The translations under genes and the position numbers were made by a program. This document shows, one piece after another, positions 51,473-61,577 of a stretch of 62,353 bases of DNA (position 1 is the stretch's first letter; each line of letters opens with the position of its first letter). The notes under the pieces are model-generated. The model did no database searches. It worked only from the letters and a program-made list of their open reading frames with translations, and had not been told where the DNA came from. The stretch spans positions 1 to 62,353 of the forward strand of contig JAEURX010000047.1 of the NCBI GenBank assembly GCA_016788885.1, in the 5' to 3' direction. The stretch comes from Nitrospira sp. (GTDB lineage: Bacteria > Nitrospirota > Nitrospiria > Nitrospirales > Nitrospiraceae).

Positions 51473-53002
51473 GTGCTGGCCAATGTGTTGAGTGCTGCGA
51501 TTGTGGGAGTCGATGCGCATCTGGTGGACGTCGAAGTCGACATTTCCGCCGGGCTGCCTCAGTTCTCCATCGTCGGGCTTCCCGATGCCACCGTGCGTGA
51601 GAGTCGTGATCGTGTGCGGGCGGCCCTCAAGAACAGCGGGTTTCATTTTCCCGTCAAAAAAGTCACGGTCAATCTCGCCCCCGCCAACATCAAAAAAGAA
51701 GGTGCCGGCCTCGATCTTGCGATTGCCCTGGGTATTCTGGTGGCTGAAGACATCATTCCGTCTGAGGCCGTGAAGGGCTATGTGTTCGTGGGGGAGTTGT
51801 CGCTGGATGGCCGTGCCAAGCCTGTACCGGGTGCCCTGTCAATTGGTGTCGTCTGCCGGCAACGGCATCGTATGTTGATATCAGCCGACAATGCCGAAGA
51901 AGCAGCGCTGGCCGATGGCACCGAGGTGTTCCCGATTCATACGCTCCCCCAGGCTGTGGAGTTTTTGCGCGGAGTGCAGACGATTGCTCCGCAAGCCTCC
52001 TCCTCGGAGCGGGCAGCGGGTTCTGCGCGGGCCGAGGAAGAGGACTTTGCCGATGTGAAGGGGCAGGCCCATGCGAAACGAGCCTTGGAGGTGGCGGCGG
52101 CTGGAGGCCATAACCTCTTGATGATAGGGCCTCCTGGTTCAGGGAAAACGATGTTGGCCCGACGCCTGCCGGGCATCTTGCCGCTATTGAGGCAAGACGA
52201 GGCGCTGGAGACCAGTCGCATCCACAGCGTCGTCGGGCAGCTGGCCCAAGACCAGCCGCTGCTTCGGCGCCGACCGTTCCGTGCTCCGCACCACAGCATT
52301 TCCGAGGCCGGTCTCATCGGCGGCGGCTCGTTGCCGCGTCCCGGTGAGGTGTCTCTGGCACACAACGGCGTGCTGTTTCTGGATGAGGCCGGCGAATTCG
52401 GTCGCTCAACCCTTGATGCGTTGAGGCAGCCGCTGGAAGATGGCCATGTCACTGTGACGCGTGCCAGTGGATCCTTGCGGTTTCCAGCCCGGTTTATGTT
52501 GGTGGCTGCGATGAATCCCTGTCCCTGCGGGTACTATGGCGATCGCGCCAGAGACTGTGTCTGCAGTGTCACGCAGGTACGACGCTATCGGGGGAGACTA
52601 TCCGGTCCGCTCCTGGATCGGCTTGATCTTCAAATCGAAGTCCCGGCAGTGCCCATCCGCGCATTAGGGGATGACACAGTGCCGACCGACTCGTCGGAAA
52701 CCATCCGGGCGAGGGTGGTGGCGGCTAGGGCTCGACAAGCGGAGCGGTACCGGGGCGACGGGATGTACACGAATGCGCAATTGAAACCGCGCCACCTGAA
52801 GCAGTATTGTGCACTGGATCCTCAGGGACGGGACCTGCTGGAGCAGGCCATGGCTCGCCTGGGGTTTTCGGCTCGGGCGCACGGGCGTATCCTGCGGGTG
52901 GCCAGGACTATTGCCGACTTGGCCGAGTCTGATAGTATCGGTCCGGTGCATCTGGCCGAAGCCATTCAATATCGAAGTTTCGATCGTCGAGTGGAGTTGT
53001 GA
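51473..53002 (+). CDS. comM: ComM/YifB family Mg-chelatase-like AAA ATPase
   Basis: 509 residues from GTG. N-terminal Lon-protease-like domain (ANVLSAAIVGVDAHLVDVEVDISAGLPQFSIVGLPD), AAA module with Walker A GPPGSGKTMLARRLPGIL, RRPFRAPHHSISEAGLIGGG, Walker B NGVLFLDEAGEF, a zinc-like insert MNPCPCGYYGDRARDCVCS and the sensor 2 region. ComM is a hexameric branch-migration helicase for natural transformation. Downstream gene overlaps by 4 bp. Confidence 0.93.
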   Translation: MLANVLSAAIVGVDAHLVDVEVDISAGLPQFSIVGLPDATVRESRDRVRAALKNSGFHFPVKKVTVNLAPANIKKEGAGLDLAIALGILVAEDIIPSEAVKGYVFVGELSLDGRAKPVPGALSIGVVCRQRHRMLISADNAEEAALADGTEVFPIHTLPQAVEFLRGVQTIAPQASSSERAAGSARAEEEDFADVKGQAHAKRALEVAAAGGHNLLMIGPPGSGKTMLARRLPGILPLLRQDEALETSRIHSVVGQLAQDQPLLRRRPFRAPHHSISEAGLIGGGSLPRPGEVSLAHNGVLFLDEAGEFGRSTLDALRQPLEDGHVTVTRASGSLRFPARFMLVAAMNPCPCGYYGDRARDCVCSVTQVRRYRGRLSGPLLDRLDLQIEVPAVPIRALGDDTVPTDSSETIRARVVAARARQAERYRGDGMYTNAQLKPRHLKQYCALDPQGRDLLEQAMARLGFSARAHGRILRVARTIADLAESDSIGPVHLAEAIQYRSFDRRVEL

Positions 53003-53229
53003 AGGAATCTCCCGTTATTCATACGGCCCGTGTGTTTGCCTGGTGGTTTATCGTCGGTGCCACCATGGCGTTAGCCGTGATTCTGCTTCAAGGGGGGATG
53101 CGTGAGGCGATGCAGGCGCAGGGATCGGTCTGGGAACTCAAGTTGGTCGAGTTTCTGACGACGATCTTGGGTGGCGGGTTACTCGGCGGGTGTATCGCAT
53201 TGATTCTCGATCGTATCAAGAAGGCCTGA
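52999..53229 (+). CDS. Small two-helix membrane protein
   Basis: 76 residues from GTG overlapping the comM stop by 4 bp. Two membrane helices: WWFIVGATMALAVILLQGG and EFLTTILGGGLLGGCIALIL, ending with basic DRIKKA. No family recognised. Translational coupling with comM suggests cotranscription, not necessarily shared function. Confidence 0.6.
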   Translation: MKESPVIHTARVFAWWFIVGATMALAVILLQGGMREAMQAQGSVWELKLVEFLTTILGGGLLGGCIALILDRIKKA

Positions 53230-53270
53230 CCGGCGTCGTCGGATGTCGTGCAGCATAAGGGGTGGTGAGT

Positions 53271-53696
53271 ATGGATATTGAGGTTGGGTCGAATTTGTAT
53301 CGGAACTCCAACGGGATCATCGATATCGAAGGAGTTCCGCAATTTGAAGTCGCCATCAAAGAACCCTCTCGGGCGTTGCTCGTGAATTTTGCCCTCTTCG
53401 ACGAAGTCGGGCGGATGATGGCCAAGGTTGTGGACAGCAATCTCACCTTCAACGAACGTCGCGCCTATCAACTGGCCAAGAGCCCGACCAGCGTATCCCT
53501 GAAACATGAAGAGTCGGGGACGGTCGTGTTCGCCTTGGAACTGACAGACGGTAATCGGGTCGTGTTCAGCCGAGGGTCATTCCATACCATCAAGGGCCAC
53601 CGCCTGGACGTGTCGCAAAGCGAGTGGCGCATTGATAAAAAGCGATTCAGCGGGAAAGAGACGGATACGAAGGGTGGGGCGGTGTTCCTCGGATAG
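53271..53696 (+). CDS. Beta-rich hypothetical protein
   Basis: 141 residues from ATG at 53271 (a weaker upstream start at 53262). Mostly predicted beta: VPQFEVAIKEPSRALLVNFALFDEVGRMMAKVVDSN and VVFALELTDGNRVVFSRGSFHTIKGHRLDVS. No signal peptide. It resembles a small jelly-roll or TTR-like fold in outline only. It converges with clpB 22 bp away. Confidence 0.6.
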   Translation: MDIEVGSNLYRNSNGIIDIEGVPQFEVAIKEPSRALLVNFALFDEVGRMMAKVVDSNLTFNERRAYQLAKSPTSVSLKHEESGTVVFALELTDGNRVVFSRGSFHTIKGHRLDVSQSEWRIDKKRFSGKETDTKGGAVFLG

Positions 53697-53718
53697 CCGC
53701 CCTCACGCTGCCTTCGCC

Positions 53719-56328
53719 TTACTGCGAGACTGTTTGTGGTGCGACCGTCGGCACGATCACAATCTGCCCGTCTTTCAGATCAACCACCGCCGTATCTCCA
53801 TCCCGTAACTCACCCTTGATCAGCTGACGTGCCATCGGTGTTTCGATCTCCTGCTGGATAAGCCGCTTCAGCGGTCTTGCTCCGTAGACCGGATCATAGC
53901 CGCGGCGACCGAGATTCTGGAGGGCATCTGGAGTCACCGTCAGCGTGATCCGCCGTTCCAGCAATCGGGCCCGCAACCGTTCCAGCTGGATTTCCACGAT
54001 CTTCGTCAGATGTTCGTGCCCCAGCGCGTGGAACACCACGATTTCATCCACTCGATTCAGAAACTCGGGCCGGAAGTGCATGCGCAACTCGCCCGTCACT
54101 TGCGCCTTCATGGCGTCGTACGTGGCTCCAGCCTGTTGTGCCTCCAGAATATGCTGACTGCCGATGTTCGAGGTCATGATCAGCACCGTGTTCTTAAAGT
54201 CCACGGTACGCCCTTGTGAGTCGGTCAGCCGTCCATCATCGAGGACCTGTAAGAGGATGTTGAAGACGTCGTGATGCGCCTTTTCGATCTCATCGAACAG
54301 GATGACCGAGAACGGATGTCGACGGACAGCCTCGGTCAACTGGCCCCCTTCTTCGTAGCCCACATATCCGGGAGGTGCGCCGATGAGACGGGCAACCGTG
54401 TGTTTCTCCATGTACTCGGACATGTCGATCCGGATCAGGTTCGATTCGTCGTCGAACAGGGTCACGGACAGTGCACGGGCCAGTTCAGTTTTTCCGACGC
54501 CGGTGGGGCCAAGGAATAAGAATGAGCCGATCGGTCGATTCGGGTCCTTGATGCCGGAGCGTGCCCTCACGACGGCATCGGCCACGGCCGTCACGGCCTG
54601 CTCCTGTCCCACGACGCGGAGGTGTAGGAGTTCGTCGAGTTTGAGAAGTTTTTCCATTTCTCCTTCAACGAGACGGGTGACGGGGATGCCGGTCCATCGA
54701 CTGACGACCGCTGCAATATCTTCTTCGTCCACTTCTTCCTTCAGCAGTCGGGTCTCATTTTGCTTTTTGCCGAGCGATTGCTGCTCCAGTTCCAATTCCC
54801 GTTCCAGCCTCGGCAGTTCGCCATACCGCAATTCTGCCACCTTGTTGAGGTCGTAGGCTCGCTCGGATCGGTCGATATGTTGCTTGACCTCTTCAATCTG
54901 CTGACGGATTTTGCGAAGCTTGCTGACTGAGTTTTTTTCGGATTCCCAGCGCGTTTTCAGCGCCTGAAGATCTCTATTTTTTTCCGCTAGTTCCTTTTCG
55001 ATAGACTGCAGCCGAGCTTTGCTCCCTGCGTCGGTTTCCTTTTTGAGCGCTTCGCGCTCGATTTCCAATTGCAGCACCTTGCGTGACACTTCGTCGAGTT
55101 CGGCGGGCAGGCTGTCGATCTCCGTCCGGAGGCGCGCAGCGGACTCGTCGACTAGGTCGATGGCCTTGTCGGGGAGAAAGCGGTCGCCAATATAACGGTT
55201 CGAGAGTTTTGCTGCCGCCACCAGCGCGGCGTCCTTGATGCGCACTCCGTGATGCACCTCGTACCGTTCTTTGAGGCCGCGCAATATCGAGATGGTATCC
55301 TCGACGCTTGGCTGATCGACGAGGACGGTCTGGAATCGGCGCTCCAGGGCCGCGTCTTTCTCGATGTGTTTGCGATATTCATCAAGCGTGGTGGCGCCGA
55401 TCAGATGCATTTCACCTCTTGCCAACATCGGCTTGAGAAGATTCGCCGCATCCATTGCGCCTTCCGCAGCTCCGGCTCCCACGACCGTATGGAGTTCGTC
55501 GATAAAAAGCAGGACCTGGCCCTGCGCCGCCTGGATTTCCTTGAGTACCGCCTTCAATCGCTCCTCGAATTCGCCACGGAACTTGGCGCCGGCCACCAAG
55601 GCTCCCATGTCCAGCACGACTACACGCTTCTGCTTGAGCCCTTCCGGCACATCGCCCTTCACGATGCGTTGCGCTAACCCTTCGACGATGGCCGTTTTGC
55701 CGACGCCCGGCTCGCCGATGAGCACCGGATTATTCTTCGTGCGACGGGAGAGAATTTGAATGGTGCGGCGAATTTCGTCATCGCGCCCAATGACCGGATC
55801 CAGCTTTCCCTGCCCGGCGAGCTTCGTCAGGTCCCGACCATATTTCTCCAATGCCTGATAGGTGCCCTCCGGATCCTGACTGGTCACTCGCTGGTTCCCT
55901 CGGACTTGCTGGAGCGCGGTGAGCAGGCGCTCGCGTGTCAGATTCAGCCGACGGAACACGCCGCCCTCTTCCACCATGGCCAGGACGACGTGTTCCACAC
56001 TCATGAAGTCGTCCCGCAACTCCTTCATGTGGTCTTCGGCTTTCGTGAGGAGCGATCCTAATCGTGAGGTAAGATGTATTTGCCCGGGAGCTGCGCCTGG
56101 CCCTTGAACTTGCGGCACTTTTGCCAACGCCTGCTCCGCAGCTTGCCGGACGGCAGCAGGGGAGACACCGGCCTGCTCAAATAAAGAACTGGCGACCCCT
56201 CGGTCCTGCTCCAACAGCGCCATGAGCAGGTGTTCGACATCAATTCCTTGATGTCCCCGCCGCACGGCAAGCGCTGAGGCACTCTGCAGGGCTTCTTGTA
56301 GCTTGACGGTCATCCGGTTCATGTCCAT
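53719..56328 (-). CDS. clpB: ATP-dependent chaperone ClpB
   Basis: Hexameric disaggregase that works with DnaK. 869 residues: N-terminal Clp repeat domain, AAA module 1 with Walker [18 protein letters not shown], a long coiled-coil middle domain (residues about 410-525), AAA module 2 with [14 protein letters not shown] and [22 protein letters not shown], and the D2 small domain. The middle domain and the lack of a ClpP-binding loop make it ClpB rather than ClpA/C. It is transcribed alone. Confidence 0.97.
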   Translation of the reverse strand: MDMNRMTVKLQEALQSASALAVRRGHQGIDVEHLLMALLEQDRGVASSLFEQAGVSPAAVRQAAEQALAKVPQVQGPGAAPGQIHLTSRLGSLLTKAEDHMKELRDDFMSVEHVVLAMVEEGGVFRRLNLTRERLLTALQQVRGNQRVTSQDPEGTYQALEKYGRDLTKLAGQGKLDPVIGRDDEIRRTIQILSRRTKNNPVLIGEPGVGKTAIVEGLAQRIVKGDVPEGLKQKRVVVLDMGALVAGAKFRGEFEERLKAVLKEIQAAQGQVLLFIDELHTVVGAGAAEGAMDAANLLKPMLARGEMHLIGATTLDEYRKHIEKDAALERRFQTVLVDQPSVEDTISILRGLKERYEVHHGVRIKDAALVAAAKLSNRYIGDRFLPDKAIDLVDESAARLRTEIDSLPAELDEVSRKVLQLEIEREALKKETDAGSKARLQSIEKELAEKNRDLQALKTRWESEKNSVSKLRKIRQQIEEVKQHIDRSERAYDLNKVAELRYGELPRLERELELEQQSLGKKQNETRLLKEEVDEEDIAAVVSRWTGIPVTRLVEGEMEKLLKLDELLHLRVVGQEQAVTAVADAVVRARSGIKDPNRPIGSFLFLGPTGVGKTELARALSVTLFDDESNLIRIDMSEYMEKHTVARLIGAPPGYVGYEEGGQLTEAVRRHPFSVILFDEIEKAHHDVFNILLQVLDDGRLTDSQGRTVDFKNTVLIMTSNIGSQHILEAQQAGATYDAMKAQVTGELRMHFRPEFLNRVDEIVVFHALGHEHLTKIVEIQLERLRARLLERRITLTVTPDALQNLGRRGYDPVYGARPLKRLIQQEIETPMARQLIKGELRDGDTAVVDLKDGQIVIVPTVAPQTVSQ

Positions 56329-56371
56329 ATGGCGAACTCCTGGGTGGGTAAGTCTCTCTCTCTATTGGGAG

Positions 56372-56399
56372 AACATAATCATACCCAGGGCCAAGTCAA
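56372..56399 (-). promoter_or_regulatory. Possible promoter for clpB
   Basis: Minus strand: TTGACT (56399-56394), 16-base spacer, TATGTT (56377-56372), about 43 bases before the clpB ATG at 56328. Whether it is read by the main or a heat-shock sigma factor cannot be told. Confidence 0.4.
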
Positions 56400-56558
56400 T
56401 AGTGGCATGATGGCTAATCCCGTTCGATGTGAGCCGCCCTCACGAGGGCCTATCGACTTGACCTGTCGATGGAATACGGCTTATTGTCCGCGTCCATGTG
56501 GGGTCTGGAGCCCTCCCGGGATTGCTTCCATAATCACTTCTCCTGCGATGTCTAAGCC

Positions 56559-57377
56559 ATGTTGACGATCGTAACTTCTACCCTGCAGCTCTATCGGGAC
56601 GCGTTTCACGCCACAGGCCGATCCCTGGTTCGTGGCTGGTTGGTCATTCTTTCCGTGGTGGTCTTCACCATGCTGATGTTGTTGGCGCATCAAATCGCCC
56701 GTCCGCTTGGCATGCTCGGCGGCTTCCTGCTTGGCGCCGTCAATGCCCTGCTGATCGGAGCCACGTTGAGTCTGATTGAACAGGCTATCAAGGGGATGCG
56801 GACCATCACCTTCAGTGACGTGTTGGAGAGCATGGGGCATTATTTTTGGGATGTCATCAGCGTGGGGTTTGTCCTCTGGATTCCTACGATGTTGTTGGAT
56901 ACGAGTTTGCGTGCAAACCCAGACAGCCAGTTTTTGGTGACCGCCTGTCTGCTGCTCGTATTCATCCTGTTGAACCCCGCGCCGGAAGTCATTTATCTCA
57001 CCAGGCACGATTCCCCACTCGATGTCCTGAAGCGAAGTTATGATTTCGTGATCGACAATTGGATTGAGTGGTTCCTGCCGATGGCGTTGGTGTTGGCTCC
57101 CTTGGGGCTCTCGCTTTTCTTTAAACTTTCCAGTCAGCTGGGCAGAGGCGCCGGTCTCGATTTCATTCAACTGGTCTTTGTTCCTTTTACCGTGCTGAGC
57201 GCCTGGTTAACCGATCTTGGAATTTCCGCCAGCCTCACCGGTCTGGTGGCGCTGCTGTTGACCCCGCCGTTGATGGTTTCGATGCTTCTGTTCCGCGGGC
57301 ACTTGTTCGCCGCCCTGTCGTCCACATCGAGGCGGCAACGGCTGTATCAGTCGCAATTCTCTGACTCTGCTCGATAG
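56559..57377 (+). CDS. Multi-helix membrane protein of unknown function
   Basis: 272 residues with about six predicted membrane helices (e.g. WLVILSVVVFTMLMLLAHQI, GMLGGFLLGAVNALLIGATL, FWDVISVGFVLWIPTMLL, FLPMALVLAPLGLSLFF, LTGLVALLLTPPLMVSMLLF). The short polar insert DVLKRSYDFVIDNWIEWF is typical of DUF975-like families, but no firm family match can be made. It is followed by the GlrK gene. Confidence 0.65.
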   Translation: MLTIVTSTLQLYRDAFHATGRSLVRGWLVILSVVVFTMLMLLAHQIARPLGMLGGFLLGAVNALLIGATLSLIEQAIKGMRTITFSDVLESMGHYFWDVISVGFVLWIPTMLLDTSLRANPDSQFLVTACLLLVFILLNPAPEVIYLTRHDSPLDVLKRSYDFVIDNWIEWFLPMALVLAPLGLSLFFKLSSQLGRGAGLDFIQLVFVPFTVLSAWLTDLGISASLTGLVALLLTPPLMVSMLLFRGHLFAALSSTSRRQRLYQSQFSDSAR

Positions 57378-57434
57378 GAGATGCTTCCTTCGTCCGAAGT
57401 CTCCCTCGGCGTTCTGCACAATTTGGAGAACTTG

Positions 57435-57463
57435 TTGAGGGGATGGCTGAAGTGGTGTATGGC
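57435..57463 (+). promoter_or_regulatory. Possible promoter for the glrK-qseG-glrR operon
   Basis: TTGAGG (57435-57440), 17-base spacer, TATGGC (57458-57463), 57 bases before the GTG start at 57520. Weak -10. Confidence 0.35.
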
Positions 57464-57519
57464 TAGACCTACACTCCTGAATGCCTGGACTCGCATGATT
57501 GACGGGAAGGGCTCACATC

Positions 57520-58992
57520 GTGCGCCTCTCGATCTTTTGGCGGCTGATTCTGACATACCTGGTGATTATTGCCGTCATGACCGCGGTGAACGTCTATGCG
57601 TTGCTCCAGATCCGGACGCTGGCAGGGTTAAATACCGAAGTTGCTTCTCATCATCACCCAGAAATCGATTCGGCGAAGCGGTTACTGGCATCGTTGTACG
57701 AACAGGTACAAAGCGAGAAGAAGTATGTAGCGGTACCGGCATCGACGTTTCTGGAGCACTTCGATGGGGAGAGCAAAGAGTTTCAACTGGTCTTACAGGG
57801 GCTCTTGGCCCAGGAGGCATCGGAGTCGGAGACGCGTCTGTTGAGGGATGTGGAACTGATACAACAGAGCCATTTGGCTCTTTTTCAGGCTCAGCTTGCA
57901 GAGCCAAAGGGACAGTCAGCGCAGGCGGCTGCCGGGTATGATGCACGGCGGGATACGCTGACGGCAAAGATGACCGCGGCACTTCAGCACTATATCGGTC
58001 TGCACGAAGCGCGCATCGCCGTTGGTGTGAAAGCCTCCCATGCCAGCGCGGCTCATGCAGAGTCGCTTACGAGAAATTTGGTGCTGGTCGCGCTTCTGTT
58101 CGGTCTCGGTATGGCCGCGGTCGCAAGTTACAACATTCTTCGCCCGTTACGCCGTTTGCAGGCCACGATTCAGGAAATGGGGCAGGGGAATTTTCGCGCG
58201 ACCTTGGATGGTCAGGCGCCACGAGAACTGCGGGAGTTGGGCGATACCGTCAAATGGATGGGCGCGAGGCTTCAACAACTAGACGACATTAAAAGCGAAT
58301 TTCTCGCTCACGTCTCGCATGAACTTCGAACCCCGATGGCATCGATCCAGGAGGGAACCCATCTGTTACTTGACGAGATTCCCGGCCCATTGACGCAAGA
58401 TCAACGAACGACGCTTCGCATCATGTCGGACAGTAGCCGGCGATTGATGTACCTCATCTCGACCATTCTGGATCTGTCGAAGATCGAATCCGGCATGATG
58501 GAATACCGGTTTGTGCCGACGGATCTACGCCGAGTGGCCGATATTTCTCTCAATAAAATCCGCCTGCTCGCGGATGCCAAGCAGGTTCAACTGCTGGTGG
58601 AGGCCCCCGTAGAACGTTATTGGGTCAGGGCCGATAGCACCCGTATCGAACAAGTGCTCGACAACGTGCTGTCAAATGCGTTGAAGTACAGCCCTGAGGG
58701 AGCAGCCGTCAAATTACAAATGACCCCGCAGCGCGAGGAAGGCTTGCTCCATGTCGATGTGTCGGATTCGGGCCCCGGCATACCGGCAGAGGAAGTCCCG
58801 CATATCTTTGAGCGGTTTTATCAGGGCCGCACAAAGACGAGGCATGCGTCGGTGGGAAGCGGACTGGGGTTGGCTCTTGCGAAAAAGGTTGTGGAAGCCC
58901 ATGGTGGACGAATTTGGGTGGAAAGTGAAGTGGGAAAAGGAACAACCGTGCGGTTTATCCTGTGCCTGACGAAACCTGGGATGTTGGTCTAG
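57520..58992 (+). CDS. glrK: GlrK-type sensor histidine kinase
   Basis: 490 residues from GTG at 57520 (GGAAGGG site; TTG at 57499 is less likely). Architecture: membrane helix (about 8-28), periplasmic helical sensor (30-180), second helix, HAMP (about 205-258), HisKA with His267 in SHELRTPMASIQEGTHLLLD, and an HATPase with NALKYSPEG, DSGPGIP and GLGLALAKKV boxes. The text after the phospho-His (EGTHLLLDEIPGPLTQDQ) is close to E. coli GlrK/QseE. It is 1 bp from the lipoprotein gene, forming a three-gene operon with a sigma-54 regulator. Confidence 0.88.
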   Translation: MRLSIFWRLILTYLVIIAVMTAVNVYALLQIRTLAGLNTEVASHHHPEIDSAKRLLASLYEQVQSEKKYVAVPASTFLEHFDGESKEFQLVLQGLLAQEASESETRLLRDVELIQQSHLALFQAQLAEPKGQSAQAAAGYDARRDTLTAKMTAALQHYIGLHEARIAVGVKASHASAAHAESLTRNLVLVALLFGLGMAAVASYNILRPLRRLQATIQEMGQGNFRATLDGQAPRELRELGDTVKWMGARLQQLDDIKSEFLAHVSHELRTPMASIQEGTHLLLDEIPGPLTQDQRTTLRIMSDSSRRLMYLISTILDLSKIESGMMEYRFVPTDLRRVADISLNKIRLLADAKQVQLLVEAPVERYWVRADSTRIEQVLDNVLSNALKYSPEGAAVKLQMTPQREEGLLHVDVSDSGPGIPAEEVPHIFERFYQGRTKTRHASVGSGLGLALAKKVVEAHGGRIWVESEVGKGTTVRFILCLTKPGMLV

Positions 58993-59762
58993 TGCGAAGT
59001 TTGCGCGACAAAGGAATCCTGCTATTGCTCGGCACTCTGTCGGCGTGTAGTACCGTTCCTCCGCCCTCTCTGCACAGTCCGTATTTCCCAGGGGAAGGGG
59101 GAGATGGAAAACTCTCACAGGTCCTTATACGTAAGGATCCTCAGGTGGCCGCCAAATGTGCTAGTAAAAATACCTGTGATCATGTATTCTTCACCCGCGC
59201 GTTGGCCTCTTTGTATGAAAGTCGAGAGACGGCTATTCAATACTTCGAAAAGGTCATCGCTGTCGCGCCGAAAAGTCAGATGGCCGTCTCGAGTCGCCTA
59301 TGGTTGCAGTTGCTTCGGACCGGCGAACTGCCTTCCGATCCGTCGTGGTTGCGATCGGTGATGAATGGACCGGCTATAGCTCAGACGCAGAGTGTTCTCT
59401 CTCAGACGATTGAGAGAACTGTTCGTGACCTCCTTGATCGGGAACTGACCATTCAACAGCTGCGGGCGTTGCAGGACAGCGAGGCGCAGTCACTTGAGGC
59501 GATGCAACGTGAGTTGCAGGATCAGGAGCGGAAGGCAGAGCTGTTTAATTCCAGGCGAGAGTCTCATCGAATGTCGGTCGATCCGACTATGCTTCAGAAT
59601 CTCCAGCGGCAGGTTACTGATCGCGATCGGAAAATAGAAGAGCTGACGAGTCAGTTGGAAGCGTTGAAGCGTATCGATCAGGAGATGCGAGGAAAAACTC
59701 GCCCGATTAAACCACCGTCCAATCTTCTGCCTCCCCAGCAGTCGGAGCAGGTCAAACCCTAG
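58992..59762 (+). CDS. QseG/YfhG-type lipoprotein
   Basis: 256 residues from GTG sharing one base with the kinase stop. The signal ends in lipobox LSAC. The mature part has a helical region with DHVFFTRALASLYESRETAIQYFEKV and a C-terminal coiled coil (LQNLQRQVTDRDRKIEELTSQLEALKRI). In E. coli the lipoprotein between glrK and glrR (QseG/YfhG) sits at the outer membrane and modulates the kinase; the position and type match here though sequence similarity is modest. Confidence 0.7.
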   Translation: MRSLRDKGILLLLGTLSACSTVPPPSLHSPYFPGEGGDGKLSQVLIRKDPQVAAKCASKNTCDHVFFTRALASLYESRETAIQYFEKVIAVAPKSQMAVSSRLWLQLLRTGELPSDPSWLRSVMNGPAIAQTQSVLSQTIERTVRDLLDRELTIQQLRALQDSEAQSLEAMQRELQDQERKAELFNSRRESHRMSVDPTMLQNLQRQVTDRDRKIEELTSQLEALKRIDQEMRGKTRPIKPPSNLLPPQQSEQVKP

Positions 59763-59770
59763 GGACCGTT

Positions 59771-61186
59771 ATGGAGCAAGAACGCATTCTTGTTGTGGAT
59801 GATGACGAAGGTCTCCTGCACCTGTTGAGGATGCGTCTTTCAGCGCTGAGGTTCTCAGTAACACCCTGCACGAATGGGCAGGACGCCTTGGCGGCTGCGC
59901 GGCAGGAGACGTTTGATATTGCGGTGACCGATCTGCGGTTGAGAGCAGAAGATGGGCTGGCACTGACCGAAGAGCTGCTCCGCATTCAACCGGGCTTGCC
60001 GGTCATTATTCTTACGGCCCATGGCAGCATACCGAATGCCGTGGAGGCGATGCAGCGGGGCGCCTTTGGGTATTTGACCAAACCGTTTGATGATAAGGAA
60101 TTAAAGGCGACCATCGACAAGGCACTGATCCAGTTGCGAATGACCCGTGAGATTCAACGATTGAAGTCGTTAGTCAAAGAACTGTACGGCTTAGAAAACG
60201 TCATTGCGAGAAGTCCGGCGATGCAACGCTTATTTCAGCAGGTTGCTCAGATCGCCGATTCTGATGCCACTATCCTTCTCACCGGCGAAACTGGAACTGG
60301 CAAAGAGGTGCTTGCGCGAGTGCTGCATGCCAACAGCCGACGCTCAAAGGGACCTTTCGTGGCTCTGAATTGTGCGGCGGTCAGTGAGAGTCTTTTCGAA
60401 AGTGAGTTGTTCGGACACATTCGAGGAGCATTTACGAATGCTGTGACTGCAAAACAGGGCCTCTTTCAAAGTGCGAATGGCGGCACGCTGTTTCTCGACG
60501 AGATCGCAGAAATGTCGCTTCCTATGCAGGTCAAGTTGCTGAGAGCGGTGCAGGAGCGGGAGGTGCGCGAAGTAGGGGCGGGTTATGCGACGAAGGTCGA
60601 TGTGCGAATTATTACGGCGACCAACAAAGACTTGGCAGAATGCGTGAAAGCAGGAACCTTTCGCCACGACCTGTACTACCGAATATCCGTTGTTCCGTTA
60701 GCCATCCCGCCCTTGCGAGAACGAAAAGATGATATTCCGTTGCTTGCTCAGCATTTTTTAATACACAGTGCTAAACGTGCCAATAAGGATGTGCGTGGGT
60801 TTACCACTGCGGCCATGCATCGACTCATTGCCTATCCATGGCCGGGAAACGTGCGGGAACTTGAAAATGTAGTTGAGAAAGCGGTGGTGATGTCTCGGCA
60901 AGACATGATAGTGCCCGAATTGCTCCCCTCAGTCGGTGTATCGACAGACATTGGCCTCAAGCCTTTGACTGAGGCCAAAGAAGAATTTGAACGTTCCTAT
61001 TTGCGCAATGTGTTGCAGATGACGGGTGGGAACATTTCACGAGCTGCTCAATTTGCGGGGAGGTATCGGGCTGATTTTTATAAAATGTTAAAGAAGTATG
61101 GGTTGCACCCTTCTATGCTGAAAGAGCGCCATGACTTTGACTCAACCGGGATTGAGAATGAAGAGGAGGAGGTAAAAGACGCCTAG
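59771..61186 (+). CDS. glrR: GlrR-type sigma-54 response regulator
   Basis: 471 residues. Receiver domain with Asp54 in IAVTDLRLRAED; AAA+ module with Walker A GETGTGKEVLARVLH, the sigma-54-contacting loop reading GAFTNA instead of GAFTGA, Walker B GGTLFLDEIAEM; and a C-terminal Fis-type HTH (GGNISRAAQFAGRYRADFYKMLKKYGL), closely similar to E. coli GlrR's HTH with its RTEFYKLL-like end. It should activate sigma-54 promoters; one candidate lies at 44127-44143. Its stop overlaps the convergent PilZ gene by 4 bp. Confidence 0.9.
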   Translation: MEQERILVVDDDEGLLHLLRMRLSALRFSVTPCTNGQDALAAARQETFDIAVTDLRLRAEDGLALTEELLRIQPGLPVIILTAHGSIPNAVEAMQRGAFGYLTKPFDDKELKATIDKALIQLRMTREIQRLKSLVKELYGLENVIARSPAMQRLFQQVAQIADSDATILLTGETGTGKEVLARVLHANSRRSKGPFVALNCAAVSESLFESELFGHIRGAFTNAVTAKQGLFQSANGGTLFLDEIAEMSLPMQVKLLRAVQEREVREVGAGYATKVDVRIITATNKDLAECVKAGTFRHDLYYRISVVPLAIPPLRERKDDIPLLAQHFLIHSAKRANKDVRGFTTAAMHRLIAYPWPGNVRELENVVEKAVVMSRQDMIVPELLPSVGVSTDIGLKPLTEAKEEFERSYLRNVLQMTGGNISRAAQFAGRYRADFYKMLKKYGLHPSMLKERHDFDSTGIENEEEEVKDA

Positions 61187-61524
61187 CCCTGCATGTGAGA
61201 GCCTGCGTGAAGATGGCGGCCAACGAGGCGTGTTAGCCGTCTGCTTGCCGAATGGCGTATCTTCGTTATTCGAACTCCGAAATTCTTTCCGCTGACCCAC
61301 TGTACGACCGCTTCTTCAATCTCCAACGGTTTTTTATCTTCTGGATGATCCAGCCGCAGTGTGACCTTCATCCCTAATCTGACCTGATGGTCGCCTTGAA
61401 TGCGCCAGCCTCCCGGCGAAATGTCCCAAACGATACCCTTTCCCAGAAAATCTTCCGAAAGATAGTAACAGGAACTGCACAGCAGGACCCGCTGATAGGT
61501 GCGCAACTTAAAATGATTAGCCAT
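61183..61524 (-). CDS. PilZ-domain protein
   Basis: 113 residues from ATG at 61524 (AGGAG site). PilZ-type barrel: TYQRVLLCSSCYYLSEDFLGKGIVWDISPGGWRIQGDHQVRLGMKVTLRL and VVQWVSGKNFGVRITKI. The D-I-S-P-G-G-W motif is the canonical (D/N)-x-S-x-x-G of c-di-GMP binders; the N-terminal RxxxR is weak, so binding is possible but unproven. The next PilZ gene lies 53 bp upstream on the same strand. Confidence 0.85.
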   Translation of the reverse strand: MANHFKLRTYQRVLLCSSCYYLSEDFLGKGIVWDISPGGWRIQGDHQVRLGMKVTLRLDHPEDKKPLEIEEAVVQWVSGKNFGVRITKIRHSASRRLTRLVGRHLHAGSHMQG

Positions 61525-61577
61525 GTGCGGCACTCCTGCGAAATCCAACCTAGATGCCGGTCACTCTACCCGATTGA

